This document shows positions 25,535 through 34,278 of a stretch of DNA of 64,000 bases, one piece after another. Below the pieces are notes generated by a model, which was not told the origin of the DNA, searched no databases, and worked only from the letters and a program-made list of their open reading frames with translations. How positions within the stretch are numbered: the first letter of the stretch is position 1; each line of letters begins with the position of its first letter. Position numbers and translations under genes: made by a program. The stretch is from an uncultured Pedosphaera sp. (lineage in GTDB: Bacteria > Verrucomicrobiota > Verrucomicrobiia > Limisphaerales > Pedosphaeraceae): contig CAIXFN010000101.1 of assembly GCA_903918755.1 (NCBI GenBank), forward strand, positions 186,001-250,000, written 5' to 3'.

Positions 25535-26389
25535 CTAGCGGGGTGTGGGGTAGGAACCGTGCGGGGTCGCCCGTCCGACTCTTTGAAAATAGTCATAAAG
25601 CACCCGGGAAATCTCCCGAAACGCCTCGGTTGCTTCCCCTTTGCTGCCATAATTTTCCATGATCGCCAGCGCATAGGGCCGCTCCGGAGCCAGGACCATC
25701 GCCCATTCCACGTTTACGCCGCCGATCGCGCCGGGTTTGCCGGCCAACGGGGTTCCGGGCGGCAGTCCGGCGGTGATCGCGCTGGATTTCGGTAGGCGCA
25801 GAATCTCGAGAATGCTCCGCGAGACCTCCCGCGAAACAAACTCGCCGCGATAAAGCAGCTCGAGCAATCGGACCGCTTCGGCCGGGGTCGAAAGATTCTC
25901 GTCCCCGCGTTCGCCCGCCGCCTGATCCATCATCCGCCGGCGCAACCGGGTGTGCGTTAATCCCAGCCCGGCCATCGTTTGGTTGACCCGGTCCATTCCC
26001 ACCCGGTCGATGAGCAGATTCGTGGCGGTGTTATCGCTCACCAGGATCATCAGCACGCACAGGTCCCGCAAACTCATCGTCACCGTGCCATTGCCCAAAT
26101 CCTTGAGGAAACCGCTCCCGTCCGTTTTGTGGACTCCTTCGACCCGGCAGGCCGTCCCCAGATCCAATTCGCCCGCCTGGGCCTGTTGGAAAACCTCCAG
26201 GAGCACGGGTATTTTGATGGCACTGGCTTGTGGAAAGCAGAGGTGTTCGTGCTGCCCAAAGCGTTCGCCAGATTGCAGGTCGAGCGCCGCGAATCCCAGC
26301 GCGCCCGCCGTCCCTCCGGCGATTTGCCGGAGTCGTGCTTCGGTTTTCTCGCGGATCACCTGGCGGTTGGCTGGGGAATTGGCGGTCAT
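25535..26389 (-). CDS. Class A beta-lactamase-like serine hydrolase
   Basis: 284 residues. The S-x-x-K pair is SAIK (56-59), SDN lies at 118-120 with downstream NLLIDRVG, DENLST sits in the omega-loop region, and the KTG position reads KPG in LAGKPGAIGGV. This fits class A beta-lactamase/D-Ala-D-Ala-peptidase-related hydrolases. I see no signal peptide, although these enzymes normally act in the periplasm, so either the start is wrong or the protein works inside the cell on another ester or amide. It lies 30 bases after the Wzz-like gene in the same direction. Confidence 0.82.
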   Translation of the reverse strand: MTANSPANRQVIREKTEARLRQIAGGTAGALGFAALDLQSGERFGQHEHLCFPQASAIKIPVLLEVFQQAQAGELDLGTACRVEGVHKTDGSGFLKDLGNGTVTMSLRDLCVLMILVSDNTATNLLIDRVGMDRVNQTMAGLGLTHTRLRRRMMDQAAGERGDENLSTPAEAVRLLELLYRGEFVSREVSRSILEILRLPKSSAITAGLPPGTPLAGKPGAIGGVNVEWAMVLAPERPYALAIMENYGSKGEATEAFREISRVLYDYFQRVGRATPHGSYPTPR

Positions 26390-26419
26390 TTGGTTGTGCG
26401 CTGGCGGGACTGGGTGCCG

Positions 26420-27775
26420 TCAATTGCGACCGGGAAAATCCCGGCGACTCCGGTCCGGAAATCGGGCTTTCTTTGAATTTGATCCGGCTTTCGGTTGCGA
26501 CCGGGCCGTCAACATTAGGATCCCGAAGAAGCTGAGGAAACCGCCCGTGATGCCCAATCCCAAAGCGACCTTGGGATTGGGAAAACTCGGCCGCCGGGGC
26601 AGGGTGGCGGCGGCAACTATTTCCGCTGCCAGCGCCGTCGGGTGCACCGACATGACGGCGATCGTGGCGAGATCATTGGTCAGTTGCTCACGCTCGTAGC
26701 GGGCTTTGTCCAGGCTATCCAACGCGGCCTGGTAATCGGGATTGCGGGCGGTCAACCCCGCCTCGGTGCTGGAATGGGCCCGGGCCAATCTGGCCACCAG
26801 CTCCTCCAGAGTCTGTTTGAGGGCGGAAACCTCGGCGTCCCGGGCGTCCAGAATGCCGCTGATCACTTGGTCCACTCCCGATTGCAGCAGTGCGACGTTG
26901 GTCGTGGCCTCGCGTACCTCCGGTGCCTCTGCTGGCAATCTGGCTTGTGCATCCCGCAAACCATTTTGCGCGTGATTCAATAAGTCCAGGGTTTTGTCCA
27001 GCAGATTGTTAGTGATCAAGGTCGGGACCACTTGCCGCAATTGCGGGGGGGGCAGCGCCCGCAGTCGCTCCTGGGTGGTCCGGGACGCGGTGAACTCGGA
27101 CTCCAGGCGGACTCGTTGCGCCTGCATGCTGTCCAGGGTCCGGGCGTCATAAACCGTGATCCCGTTGCTGCGCAGGGACTGGCTGATCGCCCCCGCCAGC
27201 TCCGCCAGCCGGTCCTCGGCGGTGAGAATTTTTTTCGTCGCGGTATCCCACTGGAGCTTGAATTTGCCCGCCAGTTGGCCGGCGTCGCCGTGGACGATCG
27301 GCGCCTGGGATTGGCGGTGTTCCCGGAACCGGTTGGCCAGTTGGTTGGCAATCTCTGCGGTTTCCTCCGGGTCGCGACTCGTCACCTGAAAAGCAAACAC
27401 CTTGCTGTGCGAAATTGCCTCGATGCGCACCTTGGTGAGGAATATCTGTCGCACTTCCGGGGGGGTGAGGGGGGAGGAACTCCCGCTGGCTTTGGCCCAC
27501 CGCTCCGCGAGATGCAGGTCGGCAATAGCCGGATCCACGAATTCATTGGAATGAAGGTATTTGTATTCGGCCAGTAAGGTGGCGTTCTGGGACCCGTCCG
27601 GGGTTTTCCCCCCGTTTTGGTCCGCGGTGCCAATTTCAACTTTGGCTGTGGCTTGGTAAAACGTCGGGCTCAGGAACCAGTACGCCAGGGCAACCCCCGC
27701 CAGGACCATGCCGACAGTCAAAAACTGGATGGCCGCCGACCGCAGTTTGCTTTTCTTTTTCGCTACGACGATCAT
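26420..27775 (-). CDS. Wzz/GumC-like polysaccharide chain-length or export protein
   Basis: 451 residues. A membrane helix near the N-terminus (about 16-32) is followed by a Wzz-type segment (YQATAKVEIGT...), a long helical coiled-coil region (about 170-370) and a second membrane helix near the C-terminus (about 410-432). That is the two-helix plan of polysaccharide co-polymerases, which set the length of exported O-antigen, capsule or exopolysaccharide. There is no C-terminal tyrosine kinase domain. No other polysaccharide genes are adjacent. Confidence 0.78.
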   Translation of the reverse strand: MIVVAKKKSKLRSAAIQFLTVGMVLAGVALAYWFLSPTFYQATAKVEIGTADQNGGKTPDGSQNATLLAEYKYLHSNEFVDPAIADLHLAERWAKASGSSSPLTPPEVRQIFLTKVRIEAISHSKVFAFQVTSRDPEETAEIANQLANRFREHRQSQAPIVHGDAGQLAGKFKLQWDTATKKILTAEDRLAELAGAISQSLRSNGITVYDARTLDSMQAQRVRLESEFTASRTTQERLRALPPPQLRQVVPTLITNNLLDKTLDLLNHAQNGLRDAQARLPAEAPEVREATTNVALLQSGVDQVISGILDARDAEVSALKQTLEELVARLARAHSSTEAGLTARNPDYQAALDSLDKARYEREQLTNDLATIAVMSVHPTALAAEIVAAATLPRRPSFPNPKVALGLGITGGFLSFFGILMLTARSQPKAGSNSKKARFPDRSRRDFPGRN

Positions 27776-27859
27776 CTTGAACTCACCCCACAGTGCGCCG
27801 GGTGATCAGAATAAGCAACCTCGGAGCGTTCGCTTGCCGGGGACGCCGCGGCGGAAAGG

Positions 27860-28372
27860 TCACGGTTGCAGGGGCGCCGAAGCGTGCTCGTGAACGATCA
27901 ACCAATGGCCCTCGCGCCATTCCCAAATGGCCGTTTGGCGTCCGTCCAGGCTCAGCCCGGTTCCGTCCTTCAATTCCGCGTTCAGATGGTAGGTTACCGT
28001 CGTCCACGCCAGATTACCCCGGCGGTTGACCACCAGATCATCATTCGGTGTTATGACGTTGCTGCGGGCCAGATCGAGAAAAGCCGTGGTCACTCCGGTG
28101 GCGTACTCATTCCAACCGGTAAATTTCAGCGGGGCCACGTCGAAGAACACCAGTCCGGGGTCCGGCGCATAGAATTTGGCGGCGGCGGGAAGTACCCGGT
28201 TGGCTTGCCCCTCGCCAAAACTCCAAGCTTGGAAGAAGCCCGTCACCAATTGGCGGAATTCCGCCTCCTCCCCGCGGGGCGCGGTCGGGGAAGATTTCGT
28301 TGGCTTTGTCGCGCAACCTTCGAGCACGAGCAGGCTGAGGAGGAGGATCAGGGCGGACTTGATGGATTTCAT
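27860..28372 (-). CDS. Lipoprotein with SnoaL/NTF2-like fold
   Basis: 170 residues from [16 protein letters not shown]; the lipobox LEGC places the lipidated Cys near residue 19. The rest (about 35-165) has the NTF2/SnoaL-like pattern, with an N-terminal helix containing [10 protein letters not shown] and a C-terminal sheet ([28 protein letters not shown]). The start at 28372 overlaps the upstream DUF1348 gene by four bases (ATGA), which supports it over an upstream ATG at 28399. Function unknown; the fold serves as small enzymes or ligand binders. Confidence 0.75.
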   Translation of the reverse strand: MKSIKSALILLLSLLVLEGCATKPTKSSPTAPRGEEAEFRQLVTGFFQAWSFGEGQANRVLPAAAKFYAPDPGLVFFDVAPLKFTGWNEYATGVTTAFLDLARSNVITPNDDLVVNRRGNLAWTTVTYHLNAELKDGTGLSLDGRQTAIWEWREGHWLIVHEHASAPLQP

Positions 28373-28824
28373 AGGTTTGCTATTGCTGGCCGGGGCCAAA
28401 GGAATTTGCGGTCAGCCGCCGAAATGGCGACGTCATTGATGCTCGCGAAGCGTTGCCGCATGTAGCCTTGGTCGTCAAATTCCCAATTTTCATTGCCATG
28501 GGAGCGGAACCATTGGCCGCTGTCGTCATGCCATTCATATTCGAAGCGCACGGCAATCCGGTTGTCGGTGAAGGCCCACAATTCCTTGCGCAGGCGGTAG
28601 TCGAGTTCCCGCTGCCACTTCCGGCGCAGAAAGGCCACCACTTCGGCGCGACCCTGGAGAAACTCCGCCCGATTGCGCCATTCTGTATCGGCGGTGTACG
28701 CCTGCGCAATTCTTTCCGGGTCGCGGCTGTTCCAGGCGTCCTCGGCGGCTTGCACTTTTTGCCGCGCGGTTTCGAGGGTAAACGGGGGCAGGGGCGGGCG
28801 GGAGATTACGGCGGTCGGTTTCAC
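28369..28824 (-). CDS. DUF1348 / NTF2-like family protein
   Basis: 151 residues. The pattern [38 protein letters not shown] and [16 protein letters not shown] is that of the DUF1348 group of the SnoaL/NTF2 superfamily. It is soluble and of unknown function. It lies between a GNAT gene and the NTF2-like lipoprotein on the same strand and overlaps the latter, so two related folds share one operon. Confidence 0.82.
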   Translation of the reverse strand: MKPTAVISRPPLPPFTLETARQKVQAAEDAWNSRDPERIAQAYTADTEWRNRAEFLQGRAEVVAFLRRKWQRELDYRLRKELWAFTDNRIAVRFEYEWHDDSGQWFRSHGNENWEFDDQGYMRQRFASINDVAISAADRKFLWPRPAIANL

Positions 28825-28858
28825 GAGGGCTTACGCTGGGGTTCGTCGCGGTTATTAG

Positions 28859-29341
28859 TCACGTCAGCTTGCGGAAAAAATGCCTGCGGGTGTGTGGGCG
28901 AAAACCGTGGCGTTCGTAAAGCGGCACGGCGCGTTCATGATCCGTTTCCACCTCCAGATCCAGCGCGCGCCAACCCCGGCTCCGGGCTTGGCCCAGGATT
29001 TCGGCGAGCAACCGGCTCCCCACGCCTTGCTGCCGGCATTCCGGCCGGACATAAAGCTCCTCCAGCCAGCCACTTTCGCCGCCATGCTCCACCCCGAGGA
29101 AGGCACTGGCCAGGGCCACTCCAACGATTCCGACTCCGGTCAGTCTGGCCACCAGGATGAAACCGCGGTTGGGTTCCTGCAAAATTGTCGCTATGACGTT
29201 TCGCAAGTCCGCCTCATTTGATTCGATCCGGTGTTCCAACAACTGCCGCCGGAACAACCCGATCACCTCCCCGACGTCCTCCGCTTCCAGGGGCCTTATC
29301 TGGATCTCCGGCGGGGGGAACGGTGGGACTACCGGACTCAT
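28859..29341 (-). CDS. GNAT-family N-acetyltransferase
   Basis: 160 residues from MSPVVPPF. IQIRPLEAEDVGEVIGLF opens the fold, LEELYVRPECRQQGVGSRLL is the acetyl-CoA binding segment (about 92-111), and YERHGFRP is the C-terminal motif. The substrate is unknown. The start at 29341 shares one base with the upstream tautomerase stop (TAATG), typical of coupling. It sits downstream of an ECF-type box and may be part of that regulon. Confidence 0.83.
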   Translation of the reverse strand: MSPVVPPFPPPEIQIRPLEAEDVGEVIGLFRRQLLEHRIESNEADLRNVIATILQEPNRGFILVARLTGVGIVGVALASAFLGVEHGGESGWLEELYVRPECRQQGVGSRLLAEILGQARSRGWRALDLEVETDHERAVPLYERHGFRPHTRRHFFRKLT

Positions 29342-29544
29342 TATTTCGTTCGCGCCCGGTATTCCGTGGTCAACACCCCATCGAAACCCCAATTCTCGGG
29401 CTCGATCTCGTCGATAACGATGTGAATCTGGTCCGCTCTTTTCCGCAAGGTTGTCACGAGGGTTGCGGTGATGTCTTTTACTATTTGGGCCTTTTGGGCC
29501 TGCGTCACGCCGTCCCGCGTGATTTTCACATTAACATAGGGCAT
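29341..29544 (-). CDS. 4-oxalocrotonate tautomerase-family protein
   Basis: 67 residues beginning MPYVNVKITRDGV, so Pro would be the N-terminal catalytic base after Met removal. The remainder (TAQKAQIVKDIT-like helix, IHIVIDEIEPENWGFDG) is typical of 4-oxalocrotonate tautomerase-family subunits. Such proteins catalyse keto-enol tautomerisation or dehalogenation. It lies 27 bases after the ZAS anti-sigma-like gene and is coupled to the GNAT gene. Confidence 0.88.
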   Translation of the reverse strand: MPYVNVKITRDGVTQAQKAQIVKDITATLVTTLRKRADQIHIVIDEIEPENWGFDGVLTTEYRARTK

Positions 29545-29571
29545 ATTGTCGTTTCGTTCCTGGCGCGTACT

Positions 29572-29877
29572 TTATTTCCCCTGGCTGCGCAGCCTTTGTT
29601 TGATCCGCTGCCGCGCCTCGGCCGGGAGGTTCTGCGGAACGCACCCGGTCAAATCATCGGAGTGTTCTTGCGCCGCGTGGCTCAGAAAGCGGATTTGCCG
29701 GCCATATCGGCGGCACCATTTGCACACCAATAGGTGCAGCCACATCCCCAACCGTTGGGAAACGCCGAGCGGTCGCTCGAGAGCGTCCGATTGAATTCGG
29801 GCGACTTGCCGGCAAGACGGCATTAGCGTGCGCAACCCGGTTTTCAGGGCTTCGGTGGTTTTCTTCAAAAATTCCAT
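29572..29877 (-). CDS. ZAS-type zinc-binding anti-sigma-like protein
   Basis: 101 residues from MEFLKKTTEALK; a GTG at 29901 would add eight. It has CRQVARIQSDALERPLGVSQR, then the zinc-binding pattern H-x3-C-x2-C in HLLVCKWC. This is the ZAS signature of soluble ECF anti-sigma factors, and no membrane helix is visible. It lies just downstream of the ECF sigma gene but has its own candidate ECF box in between (29916-29940). It probably restrains that sigma factor and is itself induced by it, a normal feedback design. Confidence 0.75.
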   Translation of the reverse strand: MEFLKKTTEALKTGLRTLMPSCRQVARIQSDALERPLGVSQRLGMWLHLLVCKWCRRYGRQIRFLSHAAQEHSDDLTGCVPQNLPAEARQRIKQRLRSQGK

Positions 29878-29915
29878 TTTACAGCGCAACCGACCCCACA
29901 CCGCACCATAGCTTT

Positions 29916-29940
29916 GTCGGTTGATCTGCCGACTCCTTAC
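29916..29940 (-). promoter_or_regulatory. Candidate ECF promoter box GTAAGG-N14-CCGAC ahead of the anti-sigma-like gene
   Basis: On the minus strand TGTAAGG is followed by 14 bases and CCGAC, then AAAG. It is in the gap between the sigma gene and the ZAS gene, 38 bases before the ZAS start. It has exactly the same spacing as three other copies at 30692, 34279 and 34773. I read GTAAGG as the -35 and CCGAC as the -10 element; this is inference from conservation. Confidence 0.65.
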
Positions 29941-29961
29941 ACTTTTTTATGGTCGTGGGCA

Positions 29962-30648
29962 TCACTTTTCTTTCGCGAACCAATTAGCCTCGAGGCAGCG
30001 GCGCAACGCCATGCGAGCGCGATGCAGCATTACCCAAAGGTTGCTTTCCGAAATTCCCAGCAACGCGCAAATCTCCTTGCCCGTGACTCCATCCAATTCG
30101 CGCAGAGTGAATACGGCGGCAACCTTTTCCGGAAGCTTGGCCGAGCAATCGCGATACGTTTGCCAGAACCTTTCGTTGTCGAGACTTTCACCGGTCTTCT
30201 GCCATTCACACGGTCCGATTTCGCTGATCCAATGACCTTCATGCGCCCCCTCCGTCACAAAGCGGTCGCCTTCTTCCTCGGCATAAAATCCCAGGTCGGT
30301 AAAAGATGTTTCGCGACTGGCCTTCCGGAAGTGGTCGCAGATTTTATTTTTTAGGATTCCCACGAGCCAGCTTTTCTCCTGGGATCGGCCGGCAAACGTC
30401 CGGCCGCCTTTGAGCGCGGCGAGAAAGGTTTCCTGCACTGCGTCTTCCGCCCGGGCCGCATCCCGCAGTCGCAGCAGCGCGAACTTGAACAGGTAATCTC
30501 CATGCGTCTCGACCCAGCGCTCCGGATCAGAGAGGCCGGTCGAAGGGTTTTCGTCGGTCGGTGCGGAAGGATTTTCAGTTTGCACGCTTGGTTTCAAGAT
30601 TCCGCGAATGAGTAGTGGTCCCGCGCCAATCCGGAAAGAAAATCGCAT
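29962..30648 (-). CDS. RNA polymerase ECF-type sigma-70 factor
   Basis: 228 residues from the ATG at 30648; an upstream TTG gives a 238-residue form. Region 2 lies at about 40-105 (LFKFALLRLRDAARAEDAVQETFLAAL, quoted in pieces: RDAARAEDAVQETF) and region 4 at about 170-222 (LPEKVAAVFTLRELDG, GKEICALLGISESNLWVMLHRAR). Between them is a longer linker than in the shortest ECFs. It divides the local regulon: four GTAAGG-N14-CCGAC boxes surround it. I do not see the box in front of the sigma gene itself. Confidence 0.9.
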   Translation of the reverse strand: MRFSFRIGAGPLLIRGILKPSVQTENPSAPTDENPSTGLSDPERWVETHGDYLFKFALLRLRDAARAEDAVQETFLAALKGGRTFAGRSQEKSWLVGILKNKICDHFRKASRETSFTDLGFYAEEEGDRFVTEGAHEGHWISEIGPCEWQKTGESLDNERFWQTYRDCSAKLPEKVAAVFTLRELDGVTGKEICALLGISESNLWVMLHRARMALRRCLEANWFAKEK

Positions 30649-30691
30649 GCCCGGTGGGAAAAGTGAAGCAGAAAGCAACGAAGTCCTCCCT

Positions 30692-30716
30692 GTAAGGTTT
30701 GGCTGCCAGCGCCGAC
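30692..30716 (+). promoter_or_regulatory. Candidate ECF promoter box ahead of the YedZ-Rieske operon
   Basis: TGTAAGG, 14 bases, CCGAC, then TAAA. It is divergent from the sigma gene and 126 bases before the ATG at 30843, the first gene of the plus-strand operon. Same spacing as three other copies within 5 kb. Confidence 0.65.
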
Positions 30717-30842
30717 TAAAGGGTGCATGGGTTACCAGAAATCAAAGCTTGTTTGCCGACCAGTGGGCTGCCGGTTTCAGCCGCGAATCAACATTTTGAA
30801 TGGCGAATTGCATTCAGAAACACAACTGGAGGCCCTCGTAAC

Positions 30843-31109
30843 ATGATTGCCAATGCCATGCTGCTCCTGCTCGCCATCTATCTGGCGTGCGGTTTTTTGT
30901 TTGCCTTTCCCTTCGCGCTTTTTGGGGTCAAAGCAATCGATCCGCGCGCGGCGCATGGTTCGTGGGGATTTCGCATTTTGATCATTCCGGGAACGATTGC
31001 GCTTTGGCCTTGGCTACTGCGGCGCTGGCTGGGGGGCGTCCACGAACCGCCGGAAGAATGTACGATCCACCGCCGGCTCGCACGGCCGGGCAACACCTCC
31101 ACGCAATGA
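30843..31109 (+). CDS. Small membrane protein, first gene of the YedZ-Rieske operon
   Basis: 88 residues with two membrane helices (about 4-26 and 43-58) and a conserved-looking tail ALWPWLLRRWL...PPEECTIHRRL. It resembles small uncharacterised proteins found beside YedZ/ferric-reductase-like genes. The ATG at 30843 is used rather than the longer open frame, because the hydrophobic segment begins right after it. It overlaps the next gene by four bases. It may be an accessory subunit of the neighbouring electron-transfer protein. Confidence 0.72.
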   Translation: MIANAMLLLLAIYLACGFLFAFPFALFGVKAIDPRAAHGSWGFRILIIPGTIALWPWLLRRWLGGVHEPPEECTIHRRLARPGNTSTQ

Positions 31110-31600
31110 CCCGTTCCTTGCGCCAACGCCATCGTCGCATCTTCACCGCGCTCGCGGTGCTTCTGCCTGTCGTCTTCGCGGTCGGTATTGCCGCCCGTAA
31201 AACCGTACCGCCCGTCGGCGCGACGACGCCCGATCTTGCCTTGTCACGCGTACCCTTCGGTTCCGAGCAATGGCGGCGCGAGGACTTGTTTCCCAAGACC
31301 AGGATCCAAGTGGGTCTGTTCCGCGAAACTGCGGACCAGGGCCGCTTTGTGATTAGCCTGGCGGTGGCAAAGGATTTTGCCCGACCGGATTTACTGGTTT
31401 ATTGGGCGGTAGGAAGGCCAGTTGCCACCAACGCGTTGCCGGCCAATGCGATTCTGCTGGGAGCCTGCGCGCCGTCGGTAAAGCTGCCGCTCCCCGCTGC
31501 CTCCTTCACCACCGAGGGCGCCTTAATTATCTACAATCTGGCCGAAAACGAGGTCGTGGACATTTCCCGAACCATTCGTTTCGACGGCTCAAAATTTTAA
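31106..31600 (+). CDS. Membrane-anchored or exported protein of unknown function in the YedZ-Rieske operon
   Basis: 164 residues from the ATG overlapping the previous stop (ATGA). A single hydrophobic segment (about 12-30) follows a strongly basic N-terminus (MTRSLRQRHRR). The rest is a likely periplasmic beta-rich domain with no recognised motif. Position between a small membrane protein and the YedZ-Rieske fusion suggests a role in the same electron-transfer system. Confidence 0.72.
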   Translation: MTRSLRQRHRRIFTALAVLLPVVFAVGIAARKTVPPVGATTPDLALSRVPFGSEQWRREDLFPKTRIQVGLFRETADQGRFVISLAVAKDFARPDLLVYWAVGRPVATNALPANAILLGACAPSVKLPLPAASFTTEGALIIYNLAENEVVDISRTIRFDGSKF

Positions 31601-31615
31601 CCGCAGGAGTAATTC

Positions 31616-32671
31616 ATGGGTATCGCCTATATATCAGTTCAATGGAATCGGCAGAAGAAATTCTACGACGCCGTGCTCGTCGGCGGAGTGGCGGTGTACC
31701 TTTCTGTATTTGGGGCGTTGACCAAGAGCCTGTTTCCTTTCGTTACCGATGAGATCATGCTCATGCGCGCCTTCGGCACGGCGGCGTTCCTGCTGCTGCA
31801 TGTCATTCTCGCGATCGGCCCCCTGAGCCGCCTGAATCCCAAATTCCTGCCGCTGCTTTATAATCGGCGGCATGCGGGCGTCACCCTGTTCCTGCTCGCC
31901 CTCGTTCACGCCACCTTGGTCATTCTGACCTATCATGCGGGCAGCACCGTCAATCCCATCGCCAGTATTTTCATTTCCAGCCCTTTAAACGGGGCGGTCA
32001 CGGGGGTGCCATTTCAGCCTTTTGGTTTTTTCGCGCTGGTCATTCTATTTCTCCTGGCCGCCACGAGTCATGATTTTTGGCTGGCGAATCTCAGCGCGCC
32101 AGTCTGGAAATCTTTGCACATGCTGGTTTATTTCGCCTACGCCCTGCTGGTTCTGCACGTGACGTTTGGCGTGCTCCAGGGCGAAACCCATCCGCTTTAC
32201 GTGGGCGCGACCGCGGCGGGTCTGCTTGGCGTGGTCGGCCTTCAGCTCGTCGCCGCCCGGAAGACCCGGCCGCTGGACGAGGAAAAAGCTCCGGATTCGG
32301 GCCCCGACGGGTTTGTGGATGCCTGCGCGGTGGCTGATATTCCCGAGAATCGCGCTCGCATTGTTTGTCTCTCGGGTGAGCGGGTGGCGATCTTCAAGTA
32401 TGACGGCAAAGTATCCGCGGTTTCCAACCTCTGCCAGCACCAGAACGGTCCGCTGGGTGAGGGCAAGATTATTTACGGCTGCATCACTTGCCCGTGGCAT
32501 GGGTATCAATACGCGCCCGACACCGGGGCGGCGCCCGCGCCATTCGTCGAAAAAGTGCCCACCTTCAAGGTGCAGGTCCGCGGTGGTCGCGTTTTTGTTC
32601 ACCCACAACCGAACCCCGCGGGCACCCAAGTCGAGCCGGCGCTGATTGCGGCGCCGGCCACTATTTTATGA
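31616..32671 (+). CDS. YedZ/ferric-reductase-like membrane protein fused to a Rieske [2Fe-2S] domain
   Basis: 351 residues. The N-terminal part (about 15-215) has six hydrophobic helices with His residues in HVILAIG, RRHAGVT, LVHATL, LHMLVYF and LHVTFG, the ferric-reductase-like heme-binding fold. The C-terminal part (about 235-335) is a Rieske ferredoxin domain with CQHQNGPLG and CITCPWHGYQ, giving both C-x-H and C-x2-H cluster ligands. It likely moves electrons between a quinone or heme pool and a periplasmic or cytosolic partner. The start has a good AGGAG sequence. Confidence 0.87.
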   Translation: MGIAYISVQWNRQKKFYDAVLVGGVAVYLSVFGALTKSLFPFVTDEIMLMRAFGTAAFLLLHVILAIGPLSRLNPKFLPLLYNRRHAGVTLFLLALVHATLVILTYHAGSTVNPIASIFISSPLNGAVTGVPFQPFGFFALVILFLLAATSHDFWLANLSAPVWKSLHMLVYFAYALLVLHVTFGVLQGETHPLYVGATAAGLLGVVGLQLVAARKTRPLDEEKAPDSGPDGFVDACAVADIPENRARIVCLSGERVAIFKYDGKVSAVSNLCQHQNGPLGEGKIIYGCITCPWHGYQYAPDTGAAPAPFVEKVPTFKVQVRGGRVFVHPQPNPAGTQVEPALIAAPATIL

Positions 32672-33435
32672 AGCAACCTGACGAATTCTACATCGGCTGG
32701 GAAGCCAAGGCTGCTCCTGGAATCGGCAAGACCATCCGCATTACGGTGGGCGGTCTGCTGGCGGTTGTGGTGGTCGCTGCCATCGCTTTCGCGCTTGCGC
32801 AACGGCTGATCACCGACGGCGTCTTTGAATGGGGCCATCTCAAGATGGTTTCAGGAGTTCTCGAGTCCCAGCCCTATCCGCATCTGCTGGTGACCCGTCC
32901 GGGCAAGGTCGCCGGATTGCCGGGCTTCTCATCGTATTACCTGGTGGCGCCGTGGAAATTTGGGTTGCCCCAGGATGCCATCGCCCCATTCGCGGGCAAA
33001 CCCGTCACCGTCAAGGGCACGCTCATCTATCGTGGCGGCCAAACCATGATCGAAACGAAGCCGGAATGGATTCAAGCCACGGCCCCATCCGCCCCTGCCA
33101 TTACCCCCACGCCCGTGTCCCTTGGCCGCCAAACCCTGACCGGCGAAATTGTGGACAGCAAATGCTTCCTGGGCGTGATGAATCCAGGCCAGTACCTACC
33201 CCACCGCGCCTGCGCCATCCGTTGCATCAGCGGCGGCGTGCCGCCGATCCTGGTGGTTCACGCCCAAGACGGTTCCCTGACTCATTTCCTACTCGTCTCC
33301 GCGGCAGGCCAACCGGTTAATCAACAGGTTTTAAATCTGGTGGCCGAACCCGTCGAGATCACCGGCGAAGTCGTCCGCCAAGGGGAATTGCTGATCTTGA
33401 GCGCTGACCCGGCGACCTATCGTCGGAGGAAATAG
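32668..33435 (+). CDS. Membrane-anchored protein of unknown function following YedZ-Rieske
   Basis: 255 residues from the ATG overlapping the YedZ-Rieske stop by four bases. One membrane helix (about 25-47) is followed by a periplasmic region with two beta-rich halves (about 55-135 and 150-250), each with an OB-like pattern (GVLESQPYPHLLV; GEIVDSKCFLGVMNPG). The second half has three Cys (DSKCFLG, HRACAIRCISG), which could bind a metal or form a disulfide. The tight coupling argues for a subunit of the same redox complex. Confidence 0.75.
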   Translation: MKQPDEFYIGWEAKAAPGIGKTIRITVGGLLAVVVVAAIAFALAQRLITDGVFEWGHLKMVSGVLESQPYPHLLVTRPGKVAGLPGFSSYYLVAPWKFGLPQDAIAPFAGKPVTVKGTLIYRGGQTMIETKPEWIQATAPSAPAITPTPVSLGRQTLTGEIVDSKCFLGVMNPGQYLPHRACAIRCISGGVPPILVVHAQDGSLTHFLLVSAAGQPVNQQVLNLVAEPVEITGEVVRQGELLILSADPATYRRRK

Positions 33436-33484
33436 CCACCGCAAGGGTAGCAGACTCGCGTCGGTGCCCGTAAGGAACCAATTT

Positions 33485-34246
33485 ATGAGAATACTCCAAA
33501 TCTGTTTGTTTTTGCTCCTCACCGGCTCCGGATACTCGCAAACGGTGCCCGTCACCTTCCAGAGCCGGGCCGAAGCAACCGCTTTGCTGGAGCTTTACAC
33601 CTCCGAAGGCTGCAGCAGTTGTCCGCCCGCCGAAACCTGGTTGAGCCGTCTGACTGAATCGCCGCAATTGTGGCAGGATTTTGTCCCGGTGGCCTTTCAT
33701 ATTGATTATTGGGACCGATTGGGCTGGCGCGATCCATGGTCTTCAGCCGCATTTTCGGAGCGCCAAAAAGCCTATGCCGCCGAATGGCGGAGCGAATCGG
33801 TTTATACGCCCGAGTTCGTGTTGGCCGGTCGCGAGTGGCCCGATTGGGCTGGCCAAAAAGTGATCCCGAAATCGGGTCGAGCCAAACCGGGCGTGCTGAC
33901 CGTGAGTTCAGTCGCAAGCAATCGCTGGACCGTAAAATTTGTGCCGACGACCGCTGGCGCCAAAGGATTCGAAGTTCATGCGGCCCGGCTGGCCAGTGGT
34001 TTGCGATCCGACGTCAAATCGGGAGAAAACGGTGGCCGGCGGCTGATCCATGATTTTGTCGTCCTGACCCAGGTGCACGCTCCTTTGACGATCGCTGGAG
34101 GCGAGGCTACGGGCGAGTTCGTCTTGCCGCGCGGGCCTGCCAGTTCCGGCCGCCTGGCCCTCGCGGTCTGGATTACTCCCGCGAGTGGGCTTGCCCCCTT
34201 GCAGGCCACCGGCGGTTGGCTGGAACAACCAGCGGCCGGTCGTTAA
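33485..34246 (+). CDS. DUF1223 secreted thioredoxin-like protein
   Basis: 253 residues with a signal peptide (MRILQICLFLLLTGSGYS, cleavage near 18). The DUF1223 signature LELYTSEGCSSCPPAE carries the thioredoxin-like C-x2-C as CSSC (about 39-42), and FHIDYWDRLGWRDPWSS follows at about 70-86. DUF1223 proteins are periplasmic and of unknown role. An AAGGA sequence lies 8 bases before the ATG. It is the last gene of the unit beginning at 30843. Confidence 0.87.
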   Translation: MRILQICLFLLLTGSGYSQTVPVTFQSRAEATALLELYTSEGCSSCPPAETWLSRLTESPQLWQDFVPVAFHIDYWDRLGWRDPWSSAAFSERQKAYAAEWRSESVYTPEFVLAGREWPDWAGQKVIPKSGRAKPGVLTVSSVASNRWTVKFVPTTAGAKGFEVHAARLASGLRSDVKSGENGGRRLIHDFVVLTQVHAPLTIAGGEATGEFVLPRGPASSGRLALAVWITPASGLAPLQATGGWLEQPAAGR

Positions 34247-34278
34247 TTATGAGGCGGCGGAAAAGGTTGGAGTAGCCT

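Noticed and set aside
33470-33489. A fifth ECF box at GTAAGG before the DUF1223 gene
   Set aside because: There is no CCGAC 14 bases on, and the sequence overlaps the ribosome binding site and ATG of that gene. It is better read as AAGGA.
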